From Haplosporangium gracile (Eukaryota > Mortierellomycota > Mortierellomycetes > Mortierellales > Mortierellaceae), in the NCBI GenBank assembly GCA_015499985.1, contig JAAAUF010000095.1, forward strand, positions 2,574 through 66,573: DNA of 64,000 nt. The letters are read 5' to 3'. Positions 11,861-24,398 of the stretch are shown here, in pieces. Position 1 is the stretch's first letter. Each line of letters starts with the position of its first letter. Made by a program: the position numbers and the translations under genes. The notes beneath the pieces were generated by a model. It saw only the letters and a list, made by a program, of their open reading frames with translations. It had not been told where the DNA came from and made no database searches.

Positions 11861-13371
11861 CTTCACGTTAGCTTCGTTCGCGTCCTTCTTTTTGAATAGC
11901 TTAGTTTCGTCCACGCGCCCTTTTTTCGTTTCGTCTGTGTCTCTTGTAATAGCCCCTTTCACTGAAATACTTTCAAGATAAAGAAGTAACACCGAAAGAT
12001 AGTGGCCATTTGCGGCGCGTCTCAACGACCTCGTGCCTCATTTTTAACTTAGCTCAGCATCCATTTATGTGTTTACAGTTGTACAGGCAAATATGTAGAT
12101 TTTATGTTCTCGACGGTTGTACCCGATTGCTCGTTGACAGGCAGCATTCAGTGCGTCCATGGTGGTACGGGGTATCGAGGATATCAAGGGTATCAAGTCA
12201 GAGGTATCAGGGGTATCAGTGGTATCAGGGGTATCAGGGGTATCGGAGGTATCAGGGGTATCAAGAGAATAGGAGTATAAGAGCATGAGGGGTATCATGG
12301 AAGGAAGGAAGAGGATTATAATATGTGTGCAGTTTTGTCGATCGGGATTCTGACCGGGGATGGCGCTCCTCGATGGATTTTTCAGTCGATTATTCAGTTG
12401 AAAATAAAAAAAAATTGTGACTGATTTCTCGGTCGATACGCCCCAATACCCATGCCCGATAGTTATATGATCAATTTTTCTTCCCGACGCTCCATTCTCC
12501 TGTACCTCATTCGTTCTTCAGTTCTGGTTGTTCAGCAAGAATTTATGAGCAAGCAACGACATTGTTTTTTTCTATGATGACTATGATGCATGCTATTGCA
12601 TTGCTGCAATGGAGACCATTGAAATTCAAACCGACCGTGGTCCTATCAGTCACAGTGGGATAAAAGAGAGAATGGTACAGCGGCTGCTACATGTAGCCAT
12701 CGTTGTTGCCAAGGAGACCATTTGGACATTATACGTTCGAAATAGACATAAACTATACCCAATCGCCAAGAGCAACAAAAGGAACGAAAAATAACAACCA
12801 AACGACGAGCAGCAGAGAAAAGAAGAGAAGAAAGGAGACTGTGCCTTGATTGGAGAACAAGGATAAAAGGAACATTCCCATGCACATCGATTATCTCCGC
12901 TTGCCATATGTATCATCGTCTTCCCTCCGTCTCCTTTTCGCCTCTTTTCGCCCCTTTTCTTCCTCAAACCTCCATCTGCTCTCAAATATAATAGGTTAAC
13001 TCTGTTTCTTCAGTTCATCGCGCTTCAACACTATTTCTTCTTCGCTTCTCTGTTGCTTTCAAGAGAACACGAGCAATGAAGCAAGGCTAACTTCCAGCTC
13101 GAAAAAAAAGAATGCCTGTCATTTTTTCACTCCTTCGGTACACACATGAGAAAACAACAACAGCCATAAATAAACTTTGTTTTTCCTCGATGAAATATGG
13201 ACCCACGCCTTGGGCTGTTGTCCTCGACTTTTAAGTTATCATTTGTCTCTTTTTCTTTTTCTTCGACTCATCCCTCCTTTTTTTCTTCATTCACATCGTC
13301 CTCCTCCTTCTTCAGTTCATCTTCTTCATCTATTCCCTACATCCACTCTCTCATTTTTCCATACAAAAATA
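11861..13371. other. Intergenic region with minisatellite and promoter of the next gene
   Basis: It holds the 3' trailer of the 11.3-11.9 kb frame, a GGTATCAGG-type minisatellite (12171-12264) and AT-rich sequence without open frames of note. From 13210 to 13371 a T/C-rich leader precedes the membrane-protein start. No tRNA or other RNA gene is apparent. Confidence 0.5.
12171..12264 (+). repeat. GGTATCAGG-type minisatellite
   Basis: Roughly ten imperfect copies of a 9-10 base unit, GGTATCAGG(G), lie in tandem, with variants GGTATCGAGG, GATATCAAGG and GGTATCGGAGG. On the minus strand it translates as repeated PDTSDTPDT, but no gene surrounds it, so it is treated as non-coding. Confidence 0.85.
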
Positions 13372-14565
13372 ATGCCAGAATTACCAAAACTCGACAAGAG
13401 ACCACTTTCCATCCTCTTCAAACTCCTTCAGCTCCTCATTGTCTTGGTGTCAATTACTCTCTTTGGATATGTCATAGCTTACCTCCACTGCAGGAACACT
13501 CATTTCAAGGTCTTTTCCCCTCCTGTTCAAGAGATTTTCATGTTTGCAATCCCACTCTGCTGGCTCCTACCCATTTACCTCATCACTACCGTCGTAAGCC
13601 CTTGCCTCCTTTCCCGTCAATCCACCTACGGCCACCGTCCACACTGGTTGTCACCCAAGGAGCGCTACTTTTCCATCATGATCCCCGCCCTGGTCACCCT
13701 TGGCTTGGCCGCCTACGTCGTCCAGCCTGCCTACACTCAAATGTTTGACTCTGAGGAACTATGGGAGGACACGTTTGACAAACGTCAATACTGTCGTCAG
13801 CGGTATCCTCAGCCATACTTTGCCCTAGCACTGAGTCTCCTTGTCCTCATCGAAACGTACACCACCTACCGACTCGACATTCAATTGCCTCCTGGTCAGC
13901 GACAGCAACCTGCTCCCACCACTTGTGGGAAATTCCTCTGTTTCCACAAATGCGTATCGTCCATCACCCATAAGAATCTATCAGCAGCTCCTTCCCTCGC
14001 CAGCACATGTTGTTCCACGGCCCGTCTTCTCCGCAACCTTCGCATTGTTGCCTCTATTGCTGGTGCCGTCGTTGTAGGGTTTGTCATCACTCTCTTGTCC
14101 GGCTCTAGCGAATATGCGCTAAGGAGTAACAAGTCATATGAGATACCTGCATACACCATAGTCCTCCTTCTTTGGTTCCAAGCCGTCATCTCGATAGTTC
14201 GACCAACCGTCACTCGTCCCGCCCTAGATCTCCATCCAGTCCTTCGGTTCGTTTTTACACACTTTCCGGCGCTCGCACTTCTAACATGGACTATTATGAA
14301 TGCATCTGATTTTCAAGGTGCCTGCAATTATGCAGAGTGTGGAGCCCCAACGGGATATTGTGTTGTAAATATTCTTTTCAGCTTCCTGATGGCTCTCGAG
14401 GCGATCTGGACGTTCATTTTTGATCGGAGGCGATACAACACGGCGAGGAAGGTGCAAAAAGACAAACAACAATCGCAATCGCAAGGTGGCGAGGTGGAGC
14501 TGGTAGACATTGACGATGGCAAATTCCAGGAATCAGAATCGTATGATGGCAAAATCGAGGCTTGA
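13372..14565 (+). CDS. Eight-span integral membrane protein, unknown family
   Basis: A single-exon frame of 397 aa starts at MPELPKLDKRP. The 65 open codons upstream of this ATG are Ser/Phe low complexity and are not included. About eight hydrophobic spans are visible, including near LLIVLVSITLFGYVIAYL, IFMFAIPLCWLLPIYLIT, IMIPALVTLGLAAYVV, ALALSLLVLIETY, IVASIAGAVVVGFVITLL, TIVLLLWFQAVISIV, PALALLTWTIM and VVNILFSFLMALEAIWTFIF. A FDRRRYNTARKV stretch then begins a hydrophilic Gln/Glu-rich tail. No transporter or receptor motif is recognised. A decayed copy follows immediately at 15149-16507, so this is one member of a locally duplicated family. Its role is unknown. Confidence 0.75.
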   Translation: MPELPKLDKRPLSILFKLLQLLIVLVSITLFGYVIAYLHCRNTHFKVFSPPVQEIFMFAIPLCWLLPIYLITTVVSPCLLSRQSTYGHRPHWLSPKERYFSIMIPALVTLGLAAYVVQPAYTQMFDSEELWEDTFDKRQYCRQRYPQPYFALALSLLVLIETYTTYRLDIQLPPGQRQQPAPTTCGKFLCFHKCVSSITHKNLSAAPSLASTCCSTARLLRNLRIVASIAGAVVVGFVITLLSGSSEYALRSNKSYEIPAYTIVLLLWFQAVISIVRPTVTRPALDLHPVLRFVFTHFPALALLTWTIMNASDFQGACNYAECGAPTGYCVVNILFSFLMALEAIWTFIFDRRRYNTARKVQKDKQQSQSQGGEVELVDIDDGKFQESESYDGKIEA

Positions 14566-14663
14566 GTAGTTTCCATTATACTCTTTAACACCCATACTCG
14601 GTACTTTTTTTCTTTTCTTATGAACGCTTTTCCATCGTTCAATGCATCTTCAGGCGCCTGCAA

Positions 14664-14669
14664 AATAAA
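14664..14669 (+). terminator. AATAAA signal of the eight-span membrane protein gene
   Basis: AATAAA sits 99 bases past the stop codon, in the position expected of a polyadenylation signal. Motif and location are the only evidence. Confidence 0.4.
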
Positions 14670-15148
14670 CCTTGTTCTGGACCAAAAAGATTTATATGTT
14701 CTCAGTTCCCGCTCCCTTTTTTAATAATGGGCTTCGGATGCGGTAGCGAGAGCACATACACGAATAAGCACGCCGATTTTGTTATACTCTTAAAACAAGC
14801 AAGCAATTGAACCATGTCTGCCTGCCTGACTGTTTACAGTACATGGGCCGGCATTTTTACAACAGCTGCAACCTTCTCCCTCCCTGGCCTTGGCAAAGAA
14901 GGATCGCAGGCAACGGCAGCGTGCGAGGGCTCAGACCGTGCAGTGCACAAAAAGTCCCACAGGCTGTTGTTGTATTAAGGTTTGGCTCTCACCTTTTGTG
15001 CTTTTTTTCTTTTTCGATCCTTGTGTTCTACTTCCTTCATCGCTGTATCCTTCTTCTTGAACACACACCTCCTCCTCCTCTGCCAATATTTTTAATTCTT
15101 TCTCATCCATCCTTCTGCTTCGCTCTTTCTTACCGGAAACCATGTCCT

Positions 15149-16507
15149 CAATACCATAACTCTCCAGCACCGGCACCAATTCCTGTCACCATTACATTCT
15201 CTTCATCTTCGTCAAATCCTTTCAGCCCTTCATTCTCACAGCATCCTACACATTATTAGCTACACGATATCCTACTTCCGCTGCAGAAACCTTTTTTTGG
15301 AATCATTCTTCCATCCCCTCCCCCCCTACCAGCCTTTCCTTATCCGCAATTCCGCTCTTCTAGCTCCTACACTTTTTACTTCGCTACCTTAATCGTAAGT
15401 CCGATCCTCCTCTACCACAAGTCTCCCTATAGCCACCGTCCAGCCTGGCTTTCTCCCAAGGAGAACTGTTTCTCCATCACGATCTCAGCCCCGATTACTC
15501 TAGGCCTGGTAATCTACCTCGTATCTTCATCCGTCGATTGGTATGCCTTGGAGGTTTTAGAATCCCGAGAGCCGTTCGGTCACTCTTTTGATGAAGATAC
15601 AACGCACGATCACTGTCGTCAGTGACATTCTCAGCCATATCTAGCCCAAGCACTGAGTTATCCTAGCCTTCGTCGAAACGTTCATCACCTACCGACTCGA
15701 CAACAACGCACACTTCCAAGAACAGGAACAGGAACAAGAACAGGAACAGGAACATGAACAGGAACGGAAACATTGTCATCCACGAGCCGCCACGTGTGGG
15801 AAGCCCTTCTGTTTTCAAAATGCGTCTCGACTCTCACCAACGCCAGTCTTCGGTCATCCCTACCCTCCTCTTAAAGCCTCCAGTCCAGGTAGTAAGCACA
15901 CACTGCTCTTCCACCCGCCCGCTCAGGAACCACCGAGCACTCACAGCCTTCACTGGAACACTCTGCGTCGCAATAATCGTCGGCATGTTCTCCAGCAAAC
16001 AATACTTCCAAGTCGGGCACTACGAAGGCAACCTCTTTCCTTCGACGGTGTCTTTGCCATAACCATTTCAGGCTGCCTCTGGCTCGCCATCATCTATGAC
16101 ATGATCCAACCCTCCACCGCCTGCATTCCACACCACCTCCGTCCAAAATCTAGTTTCTTTCTCACTTTTTTTCCGACTTGTTTACTCTTTGTCTGCACTG
16201 TAGCCGACACTGTCTGGGCGATCATGCGTAAGGAAGGAGGCTAAGGTATTTGGTCTGTGGTGCAATCTTTGGGAGCTTGATCGCAGCCGGGATGATCGCG
16301 ACCTTTATGTTTGATCGGAGGAGGTACAAAACTGCACGGAAAGTCAAGGTATTTCAAGAACTACAGGAACTTCGCCTTCAGGAACTGCAACAGCTGCAAC
16401 TGGAGCAGTCGGACGATGACAGAACTGCTGCAGGGGTCAAGCTGGGCGGATTTGACGGCATGTTCAAGGAATCTGGATTGTTTGAAGGAAAGATTGAAAA
16501 AGTTTAG
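15149..16507 (+). pseudogene. Decayed tandem copy of the eight-span membrane protein
   Basis: This stretch parallels the gene at 13372-14565 along its length but in broken frames. Shared landmarks are the FRCRN segment (YLHCRN in the intact gene), the stretch coding for SHRPAWLSPKEN (GHRPHWLSPKER in the intact gene), the CRQ-QP segment and the end, which has FDRRRYKTARKVK and closes GKIEKV where the intact gene has GKIEA. Clear lesions exist. For example, TGA at 15623-15625 replaces the Arg codon that follows CRQ in the intact gene, and several frame changes separate the matching blocks. A GAACAG-type expansion (15719-15769) lies in the loop region. The last 85 codons (16250-16507) remain open. 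It is a degenerate tandem duplicate in the same orientation. Confidence 0.8.
15719..15769 (+). repeat. AGGAAC hexamer expansion inside the decayed membrane-protein copy
   Basis: Eight or so imperfect copies of the hexamer AGGAAC (variants with AAGAAC and ATGAAC) occur in tandem. It lies where the intact paralogue has the Gln-rich loop (PPGQRQQPAP) and so probably grew from Gln/Glu codons there. Confidence 0.8.
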
Positions 16508-16800
16508 ATACACCTCTTTAAACACCCTGTCAGCCCTGTACTTACAATTATTTTCATTTTGACACAAACGTTTTTTTTCGCTCCATTCCTTGCTTGCTTC
16601 TTGCATGTCGCATTGCGTGTTTACGTCAAAATCGCTACTCGAGAGAAAAAGTAGTTATTATTTGGTACTTGTACATGTTGCGCTTGCTAAAAAAAGAAAA
16701 AAAAACCCCCCCTTCCAAAAACCCTCCTCCCTCCTTCCTTCCTCATCCCAATATTCCTGCTCCCTCCAGGACAAAAACGTAAAAAAAAGAGAACTACAAA

Positions 16801-19800
16801 CTACATCTCCATCCTATCTACGTCCAGGTCTCCATCGTCACCAAATCCAAACCCGCTTCCTCCAATGCCACCTTCACCGCCAATACCATCAGCGGCAGAA
16901 GCGGTGGCAGCAGCAGCAGCATCAGCAGCCGCCTGGGCCTTCTTGCTGAGCTTGGCGGGCTTCTTGGCCTTTGGTTCCCTCTCCTTCTTCGGCTTGGGCT
17001 CCTTGGGCGCCTTTTCCTTCGTGGCACGACCCCGTTTGCCCTTACCGCCTGATCCTCCCTCGTTTGGCGTATTCGCCACCTCTGCAGCAGCTGCCGCCTG
17101 AGCATCCAGATCAGCCCACATCTCCTCCAATGTCCTGGGCTTGCCAGGAGTAGCTGCGGCAGAGCTCGACGGCGTCGAGACAGGCGTCGCAACATTTGTA
17201 CTGTCGCCCTTGCCGTCCTTCTTGCTCCGCTTGGAGGCTCTTTGCTGTGTTGCATCCTTGGATCCACTGCCTCCCTTCCTCGAGTTCTTGGCCTCCTCCT
17301 CGTCAATCTTGCGCTTCAATTGCTGCTCCTGCAGCTTGCTCGCCAACTCATCGTCATCTAGCAGCAGTGACACAATCTCGCGAGGCTTAAAGTCCACGCT
17401 CTGCTTGAACTCGCCTCCAGAGATAACCACCTTCTGGATTTCATCCTTCTGCTTAGCACGCTGCAAAATACGCTCCTCGATCGTACCTCGTGTAATAAGA
17501 CGGTACACCGTGACCTGACGTGTCTGTCCCAAACGATGGGCACGGTCCATGGCCTGCTGATCCACCGTCGGGTTCCAGTCGCTATCGTAAAAGATAACCG
17601 TGTCGGCCGCCGTCAAGTTGATTCCAAGACCTCCTGCACGGGTACTCAGCAAGAAGATAAAAATCTCGGGCCGAGTCTGCCAGTCCGTCACCATGTCTCG
17701 ACGATCTGAAATCTTGGACGATCCATCTAGACGGAGGTACTTGTACTGGCGGTACGTGAGGTATTCCTCCATCAAGTCAATCATCTTGGTCATCTGGAAG
17801 TAGACCAACACGCGATGTCCACCAGCTTTTAGCTCCACCAGCAGCTTGTCCAGCACCGCCAACTTTCCAGAGTCCATGACCAACTGCTTCATCTGAGGTA
17901 CCTCAATCGTCGAGTAACCCTTTGAGCTAATTGAGGGCTCGCCCAGCAATCCGCGTCCATTGTTGACTCTCCAGAGATCCATCATGGGCGCAACTTCCTC
18001 CTGGTGCGAGACCTCGGTCTGGAAGTCAGAGACACCCAGCAGCAACTGGCGCATCTTTTGGTCAAATAGCTGCCCCTGCTGGCCCACCAAGAAGCTACGA
18101 TCAGAGCATATTATCTTGATTGGAGGTGCCACTGCCTTAGGTCGGTAGGCCGGTTCCATGATCGACACGTACTCACCCAATTCTGACCTCTCAAGAACAG
18201 ATCCGAGTTGCTGAGTGTGACTCAAAAGCGACCGATTGCTGATCGAGAAGGGGGCATGGGTTTCGCAAATCAAAAACTTGGCATAGGTGCTTCCAGGGAG
18301 CTCCGAGTCCGAATCGTCGTGGTCGAGTCCATATCCACGTCGGGAGTGCTCCTCGGCGATCTCCAAGTGCTGTGCGAATCGTTCCAGAAGGTGTCCCTTG
18401 AAGACCTTGCTGGCTTGGCTAGGGGAGTAGTCCGTGAACCGCAAGAACGAATAGGCGCCGTCCTCCTCGTACATCGACTCTGCAATATTGTCCGGGGACC
18501 AGATGTTGAGCAGCTTGTCGAGGTATTTGGTGTCGCGTCCAGCGTTTGACTCTTCAGAGGGAACCTTCAAAAGACCACCCTCACGATAAAGACGCTTGGG
18601 GATCGAGTATGATATCCTGCTCTTGGTTGTGTACGCCACAAAGAGATCATCTCCCTCGCGGGCAATGGATGGTGTTTGACTGAACGAGCATAGGGCCAAG
18701 GGCGAGACCACATCGGCACGCTCAAACAACTCTGGGTGGTTGCACACCTTACGGAACTGCATAACCAAGTTCATCAAGCTGTCAACAGAGTCGTTGTTGT
18801 TAAGTGACGTTGCCGTCTCCAGCAACTCTGCAATCGAAATCTTTTCCTTCAATCCTCTGTACAGCGCCCTCTGTCGCGCCGTCAGTTCACAGCTCACTTC
18901 CAGCTCGATCTATTACAATGACAGTTGGAAAGACGTTGTTAGTCATGTACATCAGACGTGCAACAAAACAAGTACAACTGTTTCAAGAAATAGTTACCTT
19001 GTCGCCGAGCTCGTTTTGGACATTCTTCTTGATGCGACGCAACATGAAGGGCTTGAGGATCATATGGAGACGTTTGAGCTGGTGCTCGTTGAGGGTTCCC
19101 TTATTCTCGGCATGAGACTCAATATCCTTGGAGAACCACTCGCTGAACTCCTCGTGCGAATCGAACAGACTAGGCATGATAAAGTGGAGAAGAGCCCACA
19201 GTTCCTGCATACTGTTCTGGATGGGTGTTCCTGTCAGCAACAGACGGTTACGGCAGTTGAATCCGAGCAGCGTCTTCCAACGAGCACTCGAAGAACTCTT
19301 GATTGCCTGAGCCTCATCCAGAACCATGTATTGCCACTTGACACGCTGGAAGTACTTTTCGTCCGAAACGACCAACTGGTAAGAGGTGATGAGGACGTGG
19401 AAGGGCGCATCCTTACTGTAAACCTGCTTCTTGTTCCAGAACGTGCGGAGGGTCTTTCGGTCCTTGGGGTTACCCCAATAGGGCAGGGCCTTGAGGTCGG
19501 GAGTGAATTTTGTAAATTCCTGCTGCCAGTTATGAAGAGTCGAGGCGGGAGCAATGACCAAGAAAGGACCCCAAATGTTCTGCGACTCGGCCAAATGAGC
19601 CATCAGCGAAATCGACTGGACCGTCTTGCCCAAACCCATTTCGTCGGCCAAGATACCGTTGATTCCTTGCTCGTACAAGTTCGCCAACCAGTTCAGACCT
19701 TTGATCTGATATCCCTTAAGCTGGCACATCAACATCTTGGGCTGCTCAATCTCCGTCACTGTCGGCATACTAGATGGATTCTGGAAGTTCATCTCATCCA

Positions 19801-22800
19801 CTATTGAGTCATAAAGAAAATCAGCGCTGTGAGTACAACATCCATCACATAATAATACACTGAAACAAGTGCTCCAGCTGATATGTTAGATGCTTACAGT
19901 CAGCCTGGTTAAGAGCAATGTTAGTCTGGGCCTGTTGGAGCTCCTTGGTTTCAGCGTCAAAGGTCTTGGTTCTCTCCTGAGCGGCTAACAGGGCTTGTTG
20001 CGCACCCCACTTGGCCTGTGCCTCAAGAGCCTCGTCTGTTGCCTCCTCAAAGTCAGGCTCGCCTTCCATGGGAGTATGATTGGGATCCTGAGCAATCGCC
20101 ATCTGTGAGGGGTCGCTCGATGGTTGCATCCTGACAGGTGTTGCATCGTCATCCGCCTCTGCCGCCTCAGCTATTTCATGTAATAGAGAGTTTGAAAACG
20201 TAGTTAGCCATACGTACCACTGGAATGTGTTGTAAAAAAACAGATCATCGCGGCAACTGTTATCAATCACAGACGTGAATTGCACCTACTTCCAATCTTC
20301 TTGCCAATGAAATGGGAGTAGAGCTCGGTCTGGGTGATCAAGAAGTTGAGTTTACGGGCCTGTCGACGGGCTTCACGCATTTCTTCCTCAATACGAAGCT
20401 TCTCAATCGCCTCCTTCTCGGCCTTCTTCCTGAGATCGCGCTCTTCCTTCTCGTTACGCTTCCAAAAGAACAACATCTCCTTGCTGACTTTTCTCGCTCT
20501 GTTGTGAACATCTCTGCTTGGCTTCACCATACGCATGGCAGCCTTTCTGGACTCTCGCTGACACAGCTGAGCCACCTTCTTGCAATTCTGCAGTCTGATC
20601 GATGTAGTGTTAGCCACAATCTTGCCCACCTAGAATAAGCAATAAAAACATTAATATTGTTAATTATTGCCCACAAAAAAAAAATCAAGACTGCGACACA
20701 AGTCAAAAAGACGCCAAAAGCTATAGTTACCTCGCGAATCTGTCGATGAGCAATGAGATCCCAGATGGCGCGGCGCTTGGCCTCATACTCCTTTTCCTGG
20801 CGTTTGGCAAGCGTCTCTTCGTCCATTACGCTTTCATCCTCGGGTTCCTCATTGTCGGTCGCCTCAAGATCGACATGCTGGTCATCCTGTGCAAACGCCT
20901 GGTCGTCGCTTTCGTCTTCATACAAGTCTGGGCGGGGAACATGGTTATCGTGATCCTCGTCCATGCCTTCTGACTGAGCAGCCTGCTCGCTCTCCTGTGC
21001 ACGGGCTTTGGCCTTGGCCTTGATTGCCTGCACTTGAGCCATCGCCGCCGCAGTGGCCGCCTCCTTGCGCTCACGTCTCTTTCGCTCCGCCGCGGTCTCG
21101 TGAGAAATAGCATCGTCATCCTGCTCATGCTTGACACCGCCGTCTGAGCTCTGTGCAGCCTGCAGCTTTTTCCGTCCACGTCCTTTGCCAGGACCTTTTG
21201 TAGCTGGTGCTGGTAGAGGTTGTTGAGATGACTCCCTGGTCTCTGTCGAAGGGGCACGAGTGCCCAGGTAGCCCTCATCCTCCAATGTATCAGCAGGTCC
21301 CTTGAACTCTAGTCGCTTCTCCTGCTTGGCCAAAAACTTGTCATGCAATTTCCGACGCTTGCGCTATGATTCATGAAACAAAAAAAAATAAATGTTGTTA
21401 GTACCAATGTATCGTTTTTTGGCCATGAAAAATATCAAATATATGTTCCTGTTCGGAAGTAATGACTTACGATAGTTTGCTTCTCGTAAGCCCTTTGGAC
21501 TTTTTGACCACGCTTGTGAACTTCCAGCATGTAGGTCATCAAATCCTTGTGCTGTGCAAAGTCCTCGTCCGAGTCGGAGATCGCCCGTCCGGCACTCGTT
21601 CCATTCCTCTCATTCATATGCGCGAGATCCAACGGCACAGTCTCTTTATCGTCTGCGGCCGTGTCGGGCGCATGTCGTTTGAGGCTGTTGGTAGTGGCCT
21701 TAGTCGATGACTCTGGGCGAGACGAAATCATGGGACTGGGCGCAACCGAAGAAGAAGTGGCCGCAGCTGAAATCTCGACAGGATTCTCCTTGACCTTGGG
21801 CTTGCGTCCGCGCTTCGCCTTAACCTTGACCTCCTCCACAGGCGGCTCCGTCTCTTCCGTCTTAGCCTTGGCCGAGCGCTTGTCCTGCTCTGCCTTGGCA
21901 CGGCGCTTGACTTGCATAGGCGATTGCTGAGCCTTCTCCAAGGCTTCCTGAGAGTTGGCTGGAGTGTCGGGGCGCTCGGCCTCTGGATAAATCTCTGTCC
22001 TAGTGGATAATGTCGATGTCGACTGGGCATCCTCGTGCAAAATAGGATGATCCACTTTCTTCTCACCTCTTGGGCGTACCATTGTTGAAGAAGCAGGCTC
22101 ACTCGGGTATTCCGTAACGCTCCTCTCCCTGTCTCTTTGATCTGCTCTAGCTGGGTGAAGGGTCGACGAGGTACCACTTTCCATTGGGCTGTGAGTAGGA
22201 AGCATCCTTGCCCGCTCTGCCAATTGTCCAGGACCACGAGGTGGTGCGTCGTTGTAACGATGTGGGACTGATGGCTCTCCGATGGGTGACCTGTCTCTGT
22301 ATCGCTGCATAGGGTCCGGCGATGGGTCTCTATGACGGTGGCCTTGGACTGGGTGGCGATAGACTGATCGGGATCTATCATCCATAGGTTCCTCCTCCAT
22401 GTACTCTGGCGAGGGGTCCCGCGATGTTTTGTCACTGAGGAGCTGAGCGATCGACATGGCGGGCGCCTTGCGTTCAGCGCTGCGGTGTGTCGTGGGTCGA
22501 ACAGGCGAAGGCGATCTGGATGAAACGTAGGTCGGCTCGTTGTACGATGGAGGCATTCCTCTGTTGTAAGGACTAGAATTATACTGCTTTGCGATCAAAA
22601 AACCAAGGAAAGTAAAGAGTAATTAGTACATATATCAAGATACCACGCTATATGCGAGGGGTGTAATTCGAGAGGAATGACAAAGGGCTGTACCTGGTAT
22701 GAAGGAGAGTGTGTTCGTGGAATGGGTGGCGACAGAGGGCGGGATGGGGGAGACCTTGACCGTACTCTCATCGCAGCAGGGTTGTGATACGAGTGAGAGT

Positions 22801-24398
22801 AGTAATGCTGTTATTGTTATTGTTTGTCGTAGTCGCATGAAATAAAGAATATCAAATCCTGTGTAAGTAAACAGTATCATCTATCCGACAAACACATATC
22901 TATCAACCAGCCGCTGTAAGTAAAAGCTACCTTTTCCCTATCAATCCCCTCATCAACACTTGCTGATCGACGGCGATAGTTCAACCCTGTGCGAGGAGGA
23001 ATCTCTGGCGAACGAGTGGATGTCCAAGTACTTGCAGGTGCATGAACTGAATGTGAAGGAGGCCGTCCATACGACGATTGATAAGGAGAGACGGGCCTAA
23101 TAGGCGCTGGGCCAGAGCTTTCGTATCTATCCGATTGAACTGTCTGCCGCGAGTTTGTATAGTATGGAGACTAGGTTGTCACGGTGAGCAAAGGAATGAA
23201 TGAGCAAAGGCGAAGAATTAGCATTATTGTATTGTTGTCCACTATTGTCTCTGTACAAAAAAGTAACAATTCGCAAAAAATATTTCCAACTTCTTACCTG
23301 ATGGGACACTGAGGGTGGATAGTCTCGTCCAGCAGCTTCATGAGAGCCGGCAGGCCATGTCCGGTAGGCTGGTGCCCGAGAAGTATGGGATTGTTGCTGC
23401 TGTTGGTATGGATGATGCTGTCCCATAACGCTTCCTTCACCTTCGCCATCAGAGACATAATACTCTTGCCGGTATGTCCGATGCTGCTGCTGTTGCTGTT
23501 GCTGCCGTTGCTGTTGCTGTTGTTGCTGCTGTTGCTCATAGTAATGGCGGTATGACATATTGTCGGGCGGCGATGATCCATAGGGTCCAGGCGAGGAAGA
23601 ACGTGCAGGGTAATTCCTGGATGTGCCAGCACTGTTGCCATATGAGGGGTGACCAGTGCGTGACAGTGGTGGCGAATGAGCTGCTGAACGCATCCCGAGC
23701 TCGCGTTCGTGCATGTCTTGGTCATGTCCAGGTCCGGCAGACTGGTAGATCGAGGAATGTGTTTGTGGGGTGTTTTGTCCACGGTGAGCAGCATAGCTGG
23801 CAGAGGTTGTAGTCGGAGCGCCACGACGGTTTGAGGCGGTGGTGGCAACAGGGGCCGGTTCTCTCGGCTGCTGGTGGTGATGACGCGTGGGGGACGACGA
23901 CCTGTAGAGGTCTCTCGAGATGGGAGCGTACTCGTGGCTGTGCTCGGCAGTCTCGTAGTCGCGACGGCGTTCAGAGGGTTGTTGTTGTTGTTGCTGCTGC
24001 TGGTTGTAACGATAGTCCTCCTTTGCGTAGTCTGGGTGGCGGCCATAGGCTGGAGCGTAGGATGCGGCGAGGGGTGCAGAGCCATAGGCGCCGGGAGGGG
24101 GGTTCCCGTAAGGACCTGGGGAGGAGGGCCGACGGTAGTGACCGGCGGCAGAGGAAGAGAGGGCAGCGGGACCGGGAGGGGATCTGTAGTAATTGGGTCT
24201 CTGGTGGGAAGGCATGATGTGTGCAGAGGGACCACTTTGGGAATGTATATGGGACTGGGGTGACGCGATGCGGTGGCCCTGCTGTGGCTGTGGTGGCTGC
24301 TGCTGATGGTGCTGGGACGGGTGGGACCGAGGCTGGTAGGCCTTTGGTGTGGAGGTGTCCTTGTCCTTGTCCATGTCCATATCCATGTGCGGGTCCAT
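16801..24398 (-). CDS. INO80: INO80-family chromatin-remodelling ATPase
   Basis: Nine exons on the minus strand: 24398-23298, 23170-22931, 22807-22694, 22583-21471, 21363-20731, 20629-20290, 20170-19898, 19800-18998 and 18909-16801, giving 2241 aa with all phases closing. The N-terminal half is disordered and rich in Gln, Ser, Pro and His. A DBINO domain fills about 1068-1180 ([18 protein letters not shown], then a charged coiled coil). The Snf2 core follows, with DEMGLGKT ending at 1331 and DEAQ (1433-1436, the INO80-family form of DEAH). A long family-typical insertion precedes helicase C ([38 protein letters not shown]). The C-terminus is an Ala/Lys-rich tail. It is the motor of the INO80 complex, sliding nucleosomes and editing H2A.Z in transcription, replication and repair. 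The start is the first ATG after an upstream in-frame stop; an extra 5' exon cannot be excluded. Confidence 0.93.
23482..23537 (-). repeat. CAG/CAA run coding poly-Gln in INO80
   Basis: An interrupted CAG/CAA triplet array on the minus strand codes two Gln blocks in the disordered N-terminus of INO80. A second, shorter Gln block lies near 23980-24000. The mix of CAG and CAA codons suggests an old, partly stabilised expansion. Confidence 0.85.
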
